64,000 nt of DNA from Serripes groenlandicus (Eukaryota > Mollusca > Bivalvia > Cardiida > Cardiidae). The stretch spans positions 21,968,860-22,032,859 of the forward strand of contig JASEVX010000012.1 in the NCBI GenBank assembly GCA_031761405.1. The letters run 5' to 3'. Numbering within the stretch: position 1 is the first letter of the stretch; each line of letters opens with the position of its first letter. A model generated the notes under the pieces. That model did no database searches. It was given only the letters and a program-made list of their open reading frames with translations, and was not told where the DNA came from. Shown here in pieces: positions 35,753 to 46,842 of this stretch. The position numbers were made by a program, and so were the translations under genes.

Positions 35753-37688
35753 TATATAGTGAGGCATTATTATATAAACATGTTGCTTTAGTTTATAACA
35801 GTTGTGGTGAAATGTAGACAATCTGTGTGAATTGTAATAATCAGATCTTTATGTACAAAAATGTAAATTATCTTTTACTTACTTTTATTTGATTCTTGGT
35901 GTAGAAATCTTTTTATACAGCTTCCTGTGAGCTAGTTTGATATTTAAGAATGACTATTCTGCTTTAACAGCGTTTGACTTTGAAAATGTTTAGTCAATAA
36001 TGTGGATAATTTCTATAAATTGCATGAAGTATATAATTGTTGAAAATATTAGTAATAATGATCATTTTCCTCTTTTTTCACAATAATTTCAAAGTTTCCA
36101 TTACAATGTGCCGTCATTTGAACTAAAGCAAGAAAACGAGCATCAGAAAATTAGGAAAAATGAGTTTGTAAACATTGTGTGAAAAACAGAAATTGATTAA
36201 TAAAGAGTAACTTTGACTTTTCCATCAATGATTTCTAAAGACGTCAAGCTTCAATGGCGTCCCAAGTTGTGTGGATATAGGAAAACATTAGATTATACCT
36301 TTTTAGCTCACCTGAACTCATCATGTTTGAGGGTGAAACATGTTCAGTAGAATTGCTTAGTGTTGAGAAAACATGTTTGAACATGTTTAATCATGTATCT
36401 TGGTTCCTTTGTCATGATTGTAGGGTAGAATAACTATTGATTCTTCAAGGAAACTGTTGTGTAAACCCTTGATTTCCCTCATGTAGAGGCATTTTGACGC
36501 ATCTGCAGCAGACAACTTTTGAAAACAATTTGACAAAAGAAGAAATTGCTCAAAACTAGCAATTTGTCCTTTTGCCACAATGTTTTTAAACTTTTTACAG
36601 TAATTTTACCTTCATATATTGGGATGTTTTTGCCTACATGTTTTAAAAGTCGTCTGCTGCAGAATTGTTGTATGAGGGAAAGGGTTAAATGAAGGTATAA
36701 TTCTAGAATAGAGTTGAAAACATTGTAGCAAATGGAGAAATTGCTCTTCATGAGCAATTTCTCCCTTTGCAACAATGTTTTCAAAGGCCGTCTGCTTCAG
36801 AGGCGTCAGAAAGCGTCCATATGTGACAAAGGGTTAAGCATCTTTAGTCGATAAGACCCGGAATGGCAGCTACAGCTAATAACTAAGTAAGCATTTAGAT
36901 AGTAAATAAAAGAGTCGATTACAGGACATAATTAAGTGGACATAACTGGGTATAAATTCACATTGCATGCAGGGGACTATATTTGATACAATAATGAAAC
37001 GGGGCTGTAACTCTGGAAAAACAACTTTAGGGAAATAATTACAAGTGTCAAAAATTTCTTAAATGTTTCAATGACTTGTTGACAAAAAAATGCAGAGCAA
37101 GATCAAGCTGCACTTGTGTGCACATTGCTCTGGATCTTCCACTGGTCTAACATGTCCTCAAATTGGTTTACCTTCATTACAGCTCCAATACACATTGCAT
37201 GCAAGGGGAAATATACATAAAAATGGTGTGATATGTTCATTGGGTAATACACTATGTTAGATATGCATGTTTTGGTGTTAGATAATAAGAATAATGATAT
37301 TGACCTCCTGTGATATATTGGGTAAAGTACCATGTTAGATATAATATGGCAGTCATGTTATGGTGTTAGATAATAAGAATAATTAGAAATTAACAATGAT
37401 ATTCACCTCCTGTGATATATTGGGTAATATACCATGTTAGATATGATATGGCAGTCATGTTATGGTGTTAGATAATAAGAATAATGAGAAATTAACAATG
37501 ATATTCACCTCCTGTGATATATTGGGTTATATACCATGGTAGATATGATATGGCAGTCATGTTATGGTGTTAGATAATAAGAATAATGTGAAATTAACAA
37601 TGATATTCACCTCCTGTGATATATCAGGTAATATACCATGTTAGATATGATATGGCAGTCATGTTATGGTGTTAGATAATAAGAATAA

Positions 37689-38739
37689 CAAGAGAAAGTT
37701 GATGCAAGGCATCAATGTCGCCGGAAAAGACTGCATTGATTTATTTATGTATTCTTGACTTTCCTTAGTCTATTCAAACATTTCAAACATTAGGAACGTA
37801 GTAATGAAAACATTTGCTTATAAATTTTATATACATACCTATACATTAGGGTATCTATAAAAAATTAACGAAATGTGTACACATTTATCTGGCTTAAATT
37901 TATTTTTGCTGTTGTTACTTATTTAAATAATAGTATTCATTCATATAATTTCAATGTTTGTCAATCTTATTCGAATCACAAGGTAAATATCCTGGTATTG
38001 CTTTAAAGGGAGGTAATTTGAAGAAAACAAAAGTCTTCAAAAGGAGAAATATATCAGCATTACCGTCTACAGTTTAAATTGTTCTATTGTTTGTGGATTT
38101 AAAAATGTTCTTTTTTTCTTATTTCTACATGTACAACGAAATATTGCGGCTTCTCTTTGACGCTTTGCGTCAAACATTCGTCTTGTACTTGTCTAAAATA
38201 AAATAATATCACTCGCTTTTTCATATCGAAATGCCGTGCGCGAAAATCGATGTTAAAGGTCACGAAACTACACAACAGAATAGGGTCTATATTTAGCTTA
38301 GAAACAGTTCCTACTTTAGATATTCATGGATTAACATTATTAAATGAATTCTACACAAATCAAGACATCTCTTTGAACATGAAAACAACATTTAGTAAGT
38401 TAAAATTACTATTAAAAGGAGAATCCGAAATTGACCTCAATGATGACACATAAGAGTCTGCATTAGGGGGTGTTGGTTCACGTCTTGAAGGGACCACTTT
38501 TGTCTTCGTAAATAAGACAAAAAACTTAAATGCGAGTGAAATAAAAAAAACTGCAAACATTAAAAAATCGGAATATTTATTTCATTTTAGATGTGTCAGT
38601 TATTAGTGTTCGTAAACAACCACAATTGTAATATGTTCAAATCATCTAGATTTGTTTCTTTCTAATAATAAGCCGCCCTCCCATGTGATTTCCGAAAAGC
38701 TATTAAAAATAAAAGTCGCGGGCTTCTGCCCGGCGACTA
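37689..38739 (-). mobile_element. Insertion in satellite, HINE-like on minus strand
   Basis: On the minus strand it begins with foldback AGTCGCCGGGCAGAAGCCCG plus CGACT and ends TTGATGCCTTGCATCAA followed by CTTTCTCTTGTT, the hairpin-CTCTTGTT end seen in other families here. Inside, at 38155-38190, a plus-strand end (TTGACGCTTTGCGTCAA then CGTCTTGTAC) suggests a second element. The flanking satellite suggests a TAA duplication. A 67-codon frame at 38250-38453 resembles nothing I know. Confidence 0.6.
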
Positions 38740-38911
38740 ATGAGAAATTAACAATGATATTCACCTCCTGTGATATATCGGGTAATATACCATGTTAGAT
38801 ATCATATGGCAGTCATGTTTTGGTGTTAGATAATAAGCTATGCATGATAACAGTCATGTTTTGGTGTTAGGTAATACGAATAATGATATTCACCTCCTGT
38901 GATATATTATA

Positions 38912-39472
38912 CAATTATGGACTTTTCAGCTGTTATACATGATGTGATATGCACCAAAAAAATCATTATTGACCGAGGCGATAGCCGAGGTCAATAATGA
39001 TTTTTTGGTACATATCAACATCATGTATAACAGCTGAAAAGCCCATAACTGTTTTATTGTATAACCCTCAATTTATCATATCGTTTTGATATTAATCAAC
39101 TTAAAAGAAAACAAAGGACCACTCAAGGAACATTTCTGTTGTATGTTGTATAAATTTCTGTCTCATGATAATAGTACGTTTTTGACATGATAACAGTCTA
39201 AAACGCGCGTCTAAAATGTTGGTAATGCATGTGCATGACGTCATTTAAAAAAAATTACGTCACCGGAATGACCACTCGGAAGTTTCCGTGGTCATTCGGA
39301 ACGCGCCTCGGAAAATTCCGTAGCGTACGGATAAAGGCGAAGGATATTAATAGGCGCCTCGTGGGATTCCCCGGTCTTCCCCTGTCAATATCAGAAAAAA
39401 ACGGTCAATATCGCTAGATATTTTTTCTAAAAAAATACTTTTTAGCCAATGAAAAGGCGTCTATTTATAGGT
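38912..39472. mobile_element. Insertion in satellite starting with a 140 bp palindrome
   Basis: Bounded on both sides by TATATTATA (38903-38911 and 39473-39481), a probable 9 bp target duplication. The first 140 bp (38912-39051) form a palindrome with arms of about 63 bp, only a few mismatches, and a centre GAGGCGATAGCCGA. The rest is GC-richer than its surroundings. No transposase is visible. Confidence 0.65.
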
Positions 39473-40250
39473 TATATTATAATAGGTAATATACCATGTT
39501 AGATATGATATGGCAGTCATGTTGTGGTGTTAGATAATAAGAATAATGAGAAATTAACAATGATATTCACCTCCTGTGATATATTGGGTAATATACCATG
39601 TTAGATATGATATGGCAGTCATGTTGTGGTGTTAGATAATAAGAATAATGAGAAATTAACAATGATATTCACCTCCTGTGATATATCGGGTAATATACCA
39701 TGTTAGATATGATATGGCAGTCATGTTGTGGTGTTAGATAATAAGAATAATGAGAAATTAACAATGATATCCACCTCCTGTGATATATTGGGTTATATAC
39801 CATGTTAGATATGATATGGCAGTCATGTTATGGTGTTAGATAATAAGAATAAAGAGAAATTAACAATGATATTCACCTCCTGTGATATATTGGGTATGGA
39901 AAAACTCTCGAAGTAAAAGTATAGTAATTGAATAAAGTTAATAGCATTGTGGTATTCGGAGAAATTGCTCACTTTGAGCAATTTCTAATTTTTCGACAGT
40001 ATTTCCAAAAGTTGTATGGAGAAAGGCTTGGTGAACATAATTGACACTGCATTTGGTTTTAGGGTTTCATAAACAACTAATCCATATTTGCAGGTTTACT
40101 TGTACAGAGATAGAGATCTGCTCAATTTTACTGTCAATTTTCCTTCACAATAATTAACCCTTTCCCATATACAACAAAGCAGTTGACTTTAAAAATAACT
40201 ATGGACAAAATTAATGAAGTTAATCTCCAAAAAGATTGTTGTGTATTTAT

Positions 40251-40480
40251 TTAACCCTTTCCCTCATACGACAATTCTGCAGCAGACGACTTTGAATGTA
40301 TTTTGTCAAAAAATAGAAAATCTCCATAATTGAACGGATAACCTATGACGAAAAGTGGAAAACATTGTGGCAAAAGGAGCAATGGCACGTTTTGTGCAAT
40401 TTCTTCTTTTGTCACTATGTTTTCAAAAAGCCGTCTGTTGCAGAGGCGTCCGAAATCGTTTATATGAGGGAAAGGGTTAA
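40251..40480 (+). mobile_element. TTAA-MITE, full length
   Basis: 230 bp; hairpin core GCACGTTTTGTGC with one nearby stem mismatch (AATGGCAC). Confidence 0.85.
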
Positions 40481-40579
40481 TAAAGGTGGAAACATAGATC
40501 AATTTCTTCCTTTTCCATGATGATTTCAAAGGATGACTGCTACAAATGTCTAACAATGTGTCTGCAAGTGTGGAAATGG

Positions 40580-40797
40580 TTAAAACTTTCCCTCTTACGA
40601 CAATTCTGCAGCAGCCGACTTTCAACATATTTTGTCAAAAAATAGAAAATCTCTATAATTGAATGGATATTAACCTATGACTAAAAGTGGAAAACATTGT
40701 GGCAAAAGGAGAAATTGCTCGTTCTTCTTTTGTCACTATGTTTTCAAAAAGCTGTCTGCTTCAGGGGCGTCAGAAAGCGTCTATATGAGGGAAATTG
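40580..40797 (+). mobile_element. TTAA-MITE, right end eroded
   Basis: Left TTAA at 40580; the right end stops at TATATGAGGGAAATTGCA without TTAA; the right hairpin arm is lost (GAAATTGCTCGTTCTTC). Confidence 0.75.
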
Positions 40798-40907
40798 CAT
40801 TAGGTTTTTCTTTTCCATCCTGTTATTAGTAATCTCTCAAATTATTTTATTTTCATTTTTGTCGATAGACAGGATAATATTTTTAGACCCTCCAGAAAGC
40901 AGCTATG

Positions 40908-41001
40908 GTTTTGCAGGCTATTCTCATAATAATTGTAATATTCAATAAAATGATTCATGAAGATATAATTTGTAACTATTTCTAGACATCAGATGGACCA
41001 C
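40908..41001 (+). pseudogene. Decayed copy of exon 9 acceptor region
   Basis: TTTTGCAGGCTATTCTCATA, ATAATTTGTAACTATTTCTA and GACATCAGATGGACC match 41177-41285, the acceptor and first bases of exon 9 (TTTGTTACTATTTTTAGGCA). The AG is still present in the copy (CTAG) but the coding part is short and diverged. Confidence 0.65.
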
Positions 41002-41152
41002 CAAACTATAAAAATTCACCCCCTTTTCAGAATGTGTGCTCAAGTTTATGATTGGTCAGAAGCTATTAATTCCATCTTGAAATTGACCAATCAGAAACTT
41101 TATTTGTAGCATATTTCTGAGCACCGAGATCATTTTCGAAGTTTTATAGTTT
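40999..41152. mobile_element. Small foldback element between the exon 9 edge copies
   Basis: AAACTATAAAA at the left is reversed as TTTTATAGTTT at the right, and an inner pair TGATTGGTCA/TGACCAATCA folds within it. It separates the real and the decayed exon 9 edges. Confidence 0.6.
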
Positions 41153-41265
41153 CTCGTCCTGCTGTCGTTATCCTTTTGCAGGCTCGTCTCATAATAATTT
41201 TTTATATTTAGTGTTTTATTCTGTACCTTCATATTTTTTGAGATATCATTTGTTACTATTTTTAG

Positions 41266-41563
41266 GCATCAGAGTGACAAGCTGTCCTTGATGAAGACAT
41301 TGTCGTCAGCCAATTTTAACTCCCAATCCAATACAAGTCTACATCAATTTGGACAACAGAACCACAACTCCTCGAACAACCATCTGACGGTACCAAAGGC
41401 CAACCGATCTATGTCAATGCCAATGGGGAATAATAGTATTAATAAAGCAGATTTGGGAAACTTGCAAGATACTTACATTAAAGGACGGAAAGAGAAGGAA
41501 AAGAAGAAAGATCATGGACCTGGAAAGTTGGAATTTGTTAAAGTTGATGTGGATAATAATATG
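41266..41563 (+). CDS. SLC4A2-like: Anion exchanger, exon 9: variable cytoplasmic linker
   Basis: Residues 414-513. Acceptor TTTTTAG; reads HQSDKLSLMKTLSSANFNSQ, an Asn/Ser/Gln-rich middle, then a Lys-rich KGRKEKEKKKDHGPGKLEFV and ends in phase 0 at ATG|GTACGT. It occupies the place of the Ser/Gly/His-rich variable insert of AE2/AE3, which also lies between the LLLKH helix and the second half of the cytoplasmic domain. Low complexity makes homology unprovable by eye, but frame and phase agree on both sides. A full TTAA-MITE starts 12 bp into the next intron. Confidence 0.8.
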
Positions 41564-42653
41564 GTACGTCTTGGTTTAACCCTTTCCCTCATATAGACGC
41601 TTTCTGACGCCGTCGCAGCAGACGGCTATTTGAAAACATAGTGACAAAAGAAGAAATTGCACAAAACGTACAATTTCTCCTTTTGCCACAATGTTTTCCA
41701 CTTTTAGTCATAGGTTATCCATTCAATTATAGAGATTTTCTACTTTTTGACAAAATATGTTCAAAGTTGTCTGCTGCAGAATAGTCGTATGAGGGAAAGG
41801 GTTAACCACATAGAACAAATCTGCAGCAGACGACTTTGAAAATATCTAGGCAAAAATAGGGAACATCTCCGTAAATGAAAGTTTAATCATTAAAAAGAGT
41901 TAAAAAATTTTGGCTAAAGGAGAAATTGCTCATGACAAATAGTCTGCTGCTGCAGTTGTATGTGAGAAAGGACTCATTAACCCTTTCCCACTTGTAGACG
42001 CATTTTGATGCATCTGCAGCAGACGTCTTTTGAAAACATTGTGGCAAATGTAGAAATTGCTTATGATGAGTAATTTCCCCATTTGCCACAATGTCTTCAA
42101 CTCTATTCAATTATTAAACTTTCGTTTTATTAAAGAGATATGTTTTACATTTTTAAAAAAGAAGTTTTCAAAGTCATCTGCTTCAAATTTGTTGTTTGCG
42201 GGGAAGGACTAATTAACTGCTGAAAGGTCATCAGAAATTTGATGCATGAGGCAAAAGAAATAAAAAGTGTGCAGCGAAAAGCGAAGAATCTTAGTCAGCA
42301 CTATTTTCTTGTATTTCCCAGATTGATTTGATTTTCTGTTTTGAAAATTGAATTGAATTTGTCAATAATATTGTACTTTAATTTTCAGACATTTTTCAGA
42401 ATAACATGGTTCTGTTTCAACCCTTTACCATATGAAGATGCATATTGATGCATCTGCAGCAAATGATTTTTGAAAACACTGGCAAAAGGAGACATTTCTC
42501 ATAATGAGCAAAATCTCCTTTTGCCACAATGTTATCAGCTCTATTCAATAATTATGCTTTTAATTAAAGAAGTATATCATATTTTTGCCTTTGTGTTTTC
42601 AAAGTTTTTGGTTGAGACTAAAATGTAGCTTAAAAGTACACATGTATTTTTAG
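41564..42653 (+). other. Intron 9
   Basis: TTAA-MITE at 41576-41805; MITE scraps 41806-41975; an older MITE 41978-42212; about 200 bp AT-rich (42213-42410); another old MITE 42415-42610. Acceptor TATTTTTAG. Confidence 0.7.
41576..41805 (-). mobile_element. TTAA-MITE, full length, 12 bp from exon 9
   Basis: 230 bp; hairpin core GCACAAAACGTAC with one mismatch. The donor GTACGTCTTGGT is followed at once by TTAA. Confidence 0.87.
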
Positions 42654-42965
42654 ACAGAAGATGGTGTACATATAGGACTGATACCAAAAGAAGCTGAACT
42701 AAAAGAGGGTAAAAGTGATACGAGAACCAGTCTGATGAGAAGAATTCCGAGAGAAGCAGAGGCGTGTACCGTACTCGTAGGTTGTGTTGACTACCTACAA
42801 AAACCTGCAATGGCGTTTGTGCGACTCGCAGAGAAACAGGTCCTTGAAAATTTGACAGAAGTTCCTCTCCCTGTGCGATTTGTGTTTGTTCTGCTCGGTC
42901 CTGAGAATTCTTACATGGATTATCATGAAGTTGGTCGTTCCATATCAACTCTGATGTCCAATCAG
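42654..42965 (+). CDS. SLC4A2-like: Anion exchanger, exon 10: cytoplasmic domain, second half
   Basis: Residues 514-617, exactly 104 codons, phase 0 at both ends. After a variable lead it reads RIPREAEACTVLVGCVDYLQ, KPAMAFVRLAEKQVLENLTE, VPLPVRFVFVLLGPENSYMD and YHEVGRSISTLMSNQ. These match AE2 (IPENAEATVVLVGCVEFL, FLLLGPSSANMDYHEIGRSI) almost residue by residue. In band 3 this half contributes to the dimer and to contacts with cytoskeletal partners; partner binding here is not deducible. Strong donor CAG|GTGAGT. Confidence 0.97.
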
Positions 42966-45080
42966 GTGAGTCAATTTTGGAAATGCTGTACATGAGCCTT
43001 TGTTTTTTAGCTCACCTATGCACGAAGTGCAAGGTGAGCTATTGTGATCACATTTTGTCCGGCGTCCGTCCGTCGTGCGTCGTCCGTCGTCCATCGTCAA
43101 CATTTGAGCTTGTTAACACTCTACAGGCTACATTTTGCATCCAATCTTCATGAAAGTTTATCAGAAAGTTCATCTCCATAAAATCTTGGACAAGTTCGAA
43201 ACTGGGCGATATGAGGTCAAAAACTAGGTCACTAGGTCGAATTGAAGGAAAATCTTGTTAACACTCTGGAGGCCACATTTTCAACTTGAGCATATTGAAA
43301 CTTTGTCAGAATGTTTGTCTTGATGATATGTAGGTCAAGTTCGAACATGGGTCACGTTGGGTCAAAAAGTAGGTCACTAGGTCAAATTGAAGGAAAATCT
43401 TGTTAACACTCCAGAGGCCGCAATTTTTGCTTCAGCAGTTTGAAATTTTGTCAAAATGTTTGTCTTAAAAATATCTAGGTCAAGTTCGAATATGGGTTAT
43501 GCCGGGTCAAAAACTAGGTCACTAGGTCAAATTGAAAGAAAATCTTGTTAACACTTTTGATGCCACATTTTTTGCTGCAGCAGCTTGAAATTTGGTCAGA
43601 ATGTTTGTCTTAAATATATCTAGGTCAAGTTCAAATATGGGTCATATTGGGTCAGAAACTAGGTCACCAGGCCAAATTGAGGGAAAATCTTGTTAACTCT
43701 GTAGAAGCCGCATGTTTTGCTTCAGCGGCTTGAAATTTGTTCAGAATATTGAGCTGAATGATATCTAGGCCAAGTTCGAATATGGGTCATGTCGGGTCAA
43801 AAACTAGGTCACTAGCCCAAATTGAAAGAAAATCTTTTTTACACTTTGGATGCCGCATTTTTTGCTTCAGCAGCTTGAAATTTTGTCAGAATGTTTGTCT
43901 TAAAGATATCTAGTTCAAGTTCAAATATGGGTCATATTGGATCAGAAACTAGGTCACTAGGCCAAATTGAGGGAAAATCTTGTTAACTCTGTAAAAGCTG
44001 CATTTTTTGCTTCAGCAATTTGAAATTTGGTCAGAATGTTTGTATAAATGATATCTAGGCCAAGTTCGGATATGGGTCATGCCGGGTTAAAAACTAGGTC
44101 ACTAGACCAAATTGAAGGGTAATCATGTTAACACTCTGGATACTGCATTTTTAATTTCAGCATGATAAAACTTTATCAGAATGTTTTTCTTGATGATATG
44201 TAGGCCAAGTTTGAATATGGGTCATGCTGGATCAAAAACTAGGTCACTAGATCAAATTGAAGGAAAATCTTGTGAACACTTTGGATGCCGCATTGTTTGC
44301 TTCAGCAGCTTGAAATTTGGTCAGATTGTTTGTCTGAATTATATGGGTCATATTGGATCAGAAACTAGGTCAATAAAGGAAAATATTGTTCAAACTCCGG
44401 AGGCCGCATTTTTACTTTGAGCAAGTTGAAACTTAGTCAGAATGTTGTCTTGATGATATCTAGTCCATGTTGGAATATGGGTCATATCAGGTAAAAAATA
44501 TAGATCACTAGGCCAAATGAAGGAAAGTATTGTTAACACTGTGGAGGTTGCATTCAGAATAATTGTCTTGATGTGTTTTGCATTGCAGTACATTGTATAA
44601 TTAAGGTGAGCGATCCAGGGCCATCATGGCCCTCTTGTAATAATTTACAAGGCTGAAATTTTAAATTTGTCTGGACCTGACCGGCTATGCATTTTGAAGA
44701 GTCCATAGCAAATTTTAGGAATATCAAGATAAAATTGTTGCCTTGGGCAGCCAGGAGTATAGAATCTGGTCAGAAAATGTTGATGTGGCGACTGACCTGG
44801 TCATATACTAGTGGCACAGGTTTTACAAAATCTATTCCAGCTGTCAAGTGTTAACAATGCTGCAGATTTCAGATTTGACGGATTCTAATCAAATTTAGTA
44901 GGTATGTAGGTTAGATAGAAAGAAAGTCTGTTTGTTTCTAAGTCATCTGAGTCGAGGTCACTGTTACTAAAAATAGATGACCTAGTTTTGTAGATGTGTA
45001 TGGTTTCTTGTCTTCAATTTTGAGGAGTCAATGCATATCAGGTACAAGTTATATAAATTTTGAATTTTAAATGATTTTAG
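42966..45080 (+). other. Intron 10
   Basis: A Helentron-like array element (43007-44639) begins 41 bp after the donor. The remaining 440 bp (44640-45080) contain no repeat I can name. Acceptor AATGATTTTAG. Confidence 0.7.
43007..44639 (+). mobile_element. Helentron-like element with ~145 bp array
   Basis: Head TTAGCTCACCTATGCACGAA, AGGTGAGC and CGTCCGTCGTCCATCG; about ten units around AAAATCTTGTTAACACTCTG, CAGAATGTTTGTCTT and CAAAAACTAGGTCACTAGG; tail AAGGTGAGCGATCCAGGGCC then ATCATGGCCCTCTTG. It has the same array type as 20762-21555 but twice the units. Confidence 0.8.
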
Positions 45081-45273
45081 CATTTCCACGAGGTTGCATA
45101 CAGAGCTGAAACGAGGTCAGAAATCTTGCATGCGATCAATGAGTTTTTGAACGAGTCCATTGTGCTGCCACCTGGTGATTGGGATCAGAAAACCCTACTC
45201 CCTGTGATGGATATGGCCAGAAAACGCGCCAAAACTCGGCGGAAAAAATTGAAGAAGCAAGAAGAGCTGGAAG
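45081..45273 (+). CDS. SLC4A2-like: Anion exchanger, exon 11: end of cytoplasmic domain
   Basis: Residues 618-681. Reads HFHEVAYRAETRSEILHAIN then EFLNESIVLPPGDWDQKTLL, matching AE2 FHEAAYLADEREDLLTAINA and its FLDCSVVLPPSE. It ends with a very basic linker (ARKRAKTRRKKLKKQEELE) before the membrane domain. Phase 0 in, phase 1 out, donor G|GTAAGT. Confidence 0.95.
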
Positions 45274-45416
45274 GTAAGTTTTGAAAATTAACAATGGTAG
45301 TTACAGAATCTGTTGCAGGAGAAAACAAACTTTTGCACATACAGCAAATTTGCTACTTCAAAAACATCTGAACATTATTCAGAGAAAATTTCCACAAGTG
45401 AATGTACATGTTTTAT

Positions 45417-46842
45417 TATCCCCCACTTTTTCGAAGAAAAAAAGGGGGGTTATTAATTTCGGTTTGTCCGTCTGTCCGTCTGTCTGTCTGTCACACTTCG
45501 TTTCCGTGCAATAACTGCCACAAATGTGAACCATTTTTTTTCAAACTTGGTAACAAGGTTAAATGCCTTAAGGGCTAGGCCAAGTTCGATCGTCACTTTC
45601 GGCGGACTTTATTTAGTGGAGTTATGGCCCCTTATTTAACACAAAATGTCGTTTCATGCTGTTTCCGTGCAATAACTGCCACAAATGTGAATATTTTTTT
45701 CTCAAACTTGGTAACAAGGTTAAATGCCTTAAGGGCTAGGCCAAGTTCAATCGTCACTTTCGGCGGACTTTATTCGGTGGAGTTATGGCCCCTTATTTAA
45801 CAAAAAATGTTGTTTCTTGCTGTTTCCGTGCAATAACTGTAACAAATGTGAACCGGTTTTTTTTCAAAATTGGTTACAAGGTTAAATGCCTTAAGGGCTA
45901 GGCCAAGTTCGATCGTCACTTTCGGCGGACTATATTTGGTGGAGTTATGGCCCCTTATTTAACACAAAATGTCGTTTCTTGCTGTTTCCGTGCAATAACT
46001 GCCACAAATGTGAACCGTTTTCTTTCAAACTTAGTAACAAGGTTAAATGCCTTAAGGGCTAGGCCAAGTTTGATCGTCACCTTCGGCGGACCTTTATTTG
46101 GTGGAGTTATGGCCCTTTATTTAACAATTAAAGTCGTTTTTTGCTGTTTCCGTGCAATAACTGCCACAAATGTGAACCGTTGTTTTTTCAAACTTGGTAA
46201 CCAGGTTAAATGCCTTAAGGGCTAGGCCAAGTTTGATCATCACTTTCGGGGGACTTTATTCGGTGGAGTTAAGGACCCTTATTCAACAAAAAATGTTGTT
46301 TCTTGCTGTTTCCGTGCAATAACTGCCACAAATGTGATTTTTTTCAAACTTGGTAACAAGGTTAAATGCCTTAAGGGCTAGGCCAAGTTCGATCGTCACT
46401 TTCGGCGGACTTTATTCGGTGGAGTTATGGCCCCTTATTTAACAAAAAATGTTGTTTCTTGCTGTTTCCGTGCAATAACTGTAACAAATGTGAACCGGTT
46501 TTTTTTCAAAATTGGTTACAAGGTTAAATGCCTTAAGGGCTAGGCCAAGTTCGATCGTCAATTTCGGTGGACTTTATTTAGTGGAGTTATGGCCCCTTAT
46601 TTAACAAAAAATGTCGTTTCTTGCTGTTTCCGTGCAATAACTGCCACAAATGTGAACCGTTTTTTTTTTTTCAAACTTGGTAACAAGGTTAAATGCCTTG
46701 AAGGCTAGGCCTAGTTCGATCGTCACTTTCGGCGGACTTTATTCGGTGGAGTTATGGCCCCTTATTTAACAAAAAAAGTCGTTTCTTGCTGTTTCCGTGC
46801 AATAACTGCCACAAACTTGGTAACAACCTAGGCCAAGTTCGT
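45417..46842 (+). mobile_element. Array element with CCCCC-headed hairpin and ~168 bp units
   Basis: Head ATCCCCCACTTTTTCGAAGA followed by AAAAAGGGGGGTTA, an inverted repeat, then (GTCT)n; about eight units built on GTTTCCGTGCAATAACTGCC, AACTTGGTAACAAGGTTAAA, TGCCTTAAGGGCTAGGCCAA and TTTCGGCGGACTTTATT. The units are so alike that recent homogenisation is likely. No clear 3' end was found. Confidence 0.75.

Larger units (their letters stand above)
37160..39900. repeat. ~110 bp satellite array with two insertions
   Basis: Units contain TTCACCTCCTGTGATATATT, GGGTAATATACCATGTTAGA and GGCAGTCATGTTATGGTGTT. About five units lie at 37230-37688, one to two at 38740-38902 and about four at 39482-39895. 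The units next to both breaks are otherwise continuous, which shows that 37689-38739 and 38912-39472 were inserted later. The last copies are very alike, so the array is still being homogenised or is young. Confidence 0.8.
29201..41265 (+). other. Intron 8 (12 kb)
   Basis: AT-rich with few landmarks to 29760. MITE remains: 29760-29955, 29960-30105, 30185-30320, 30540-30770, 30778-30945, 31171-31398, 31595-31765, 31926-32052, 32440-33025 (interrupted), 33310-33536, 33822-33975, 35556-35752, 36465-36688, 36685-36835, 39900-40030, 40156-40250, 40251-40480, 40580-40797. Others: array-repeat end (30338-30491), tandem duplication (31399-31540 and 31768-31900), foldback (32607-32856), dispersed scrap (34241-34425), Helentron-like element (34524-35498), satellite with insertions (37160-39900), exon 9 edge copy (40908-41001), foldback (40999-41152). 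Nothing recognised in 35760-36290 or 36840-37100. Confidence 0.65.

Noticed and set aside
38250..38453. 67-codon frame in the satellite insertion
   Set aside because: Not repetitive, but no recognisable domain, no promoter or splice context, and located in an inserted element; kept only as a note.
37160..39900. CRISPR-like array
   Set aside because: Units are adjoining ~110 bp copies without unique spacers in a eukaryotic intron; a satellite.
45947..46225. 92-codon frame with internal repeats
   Set aside because: Lies entirely in the 45417-46842 tandem array; periodicity explains it.
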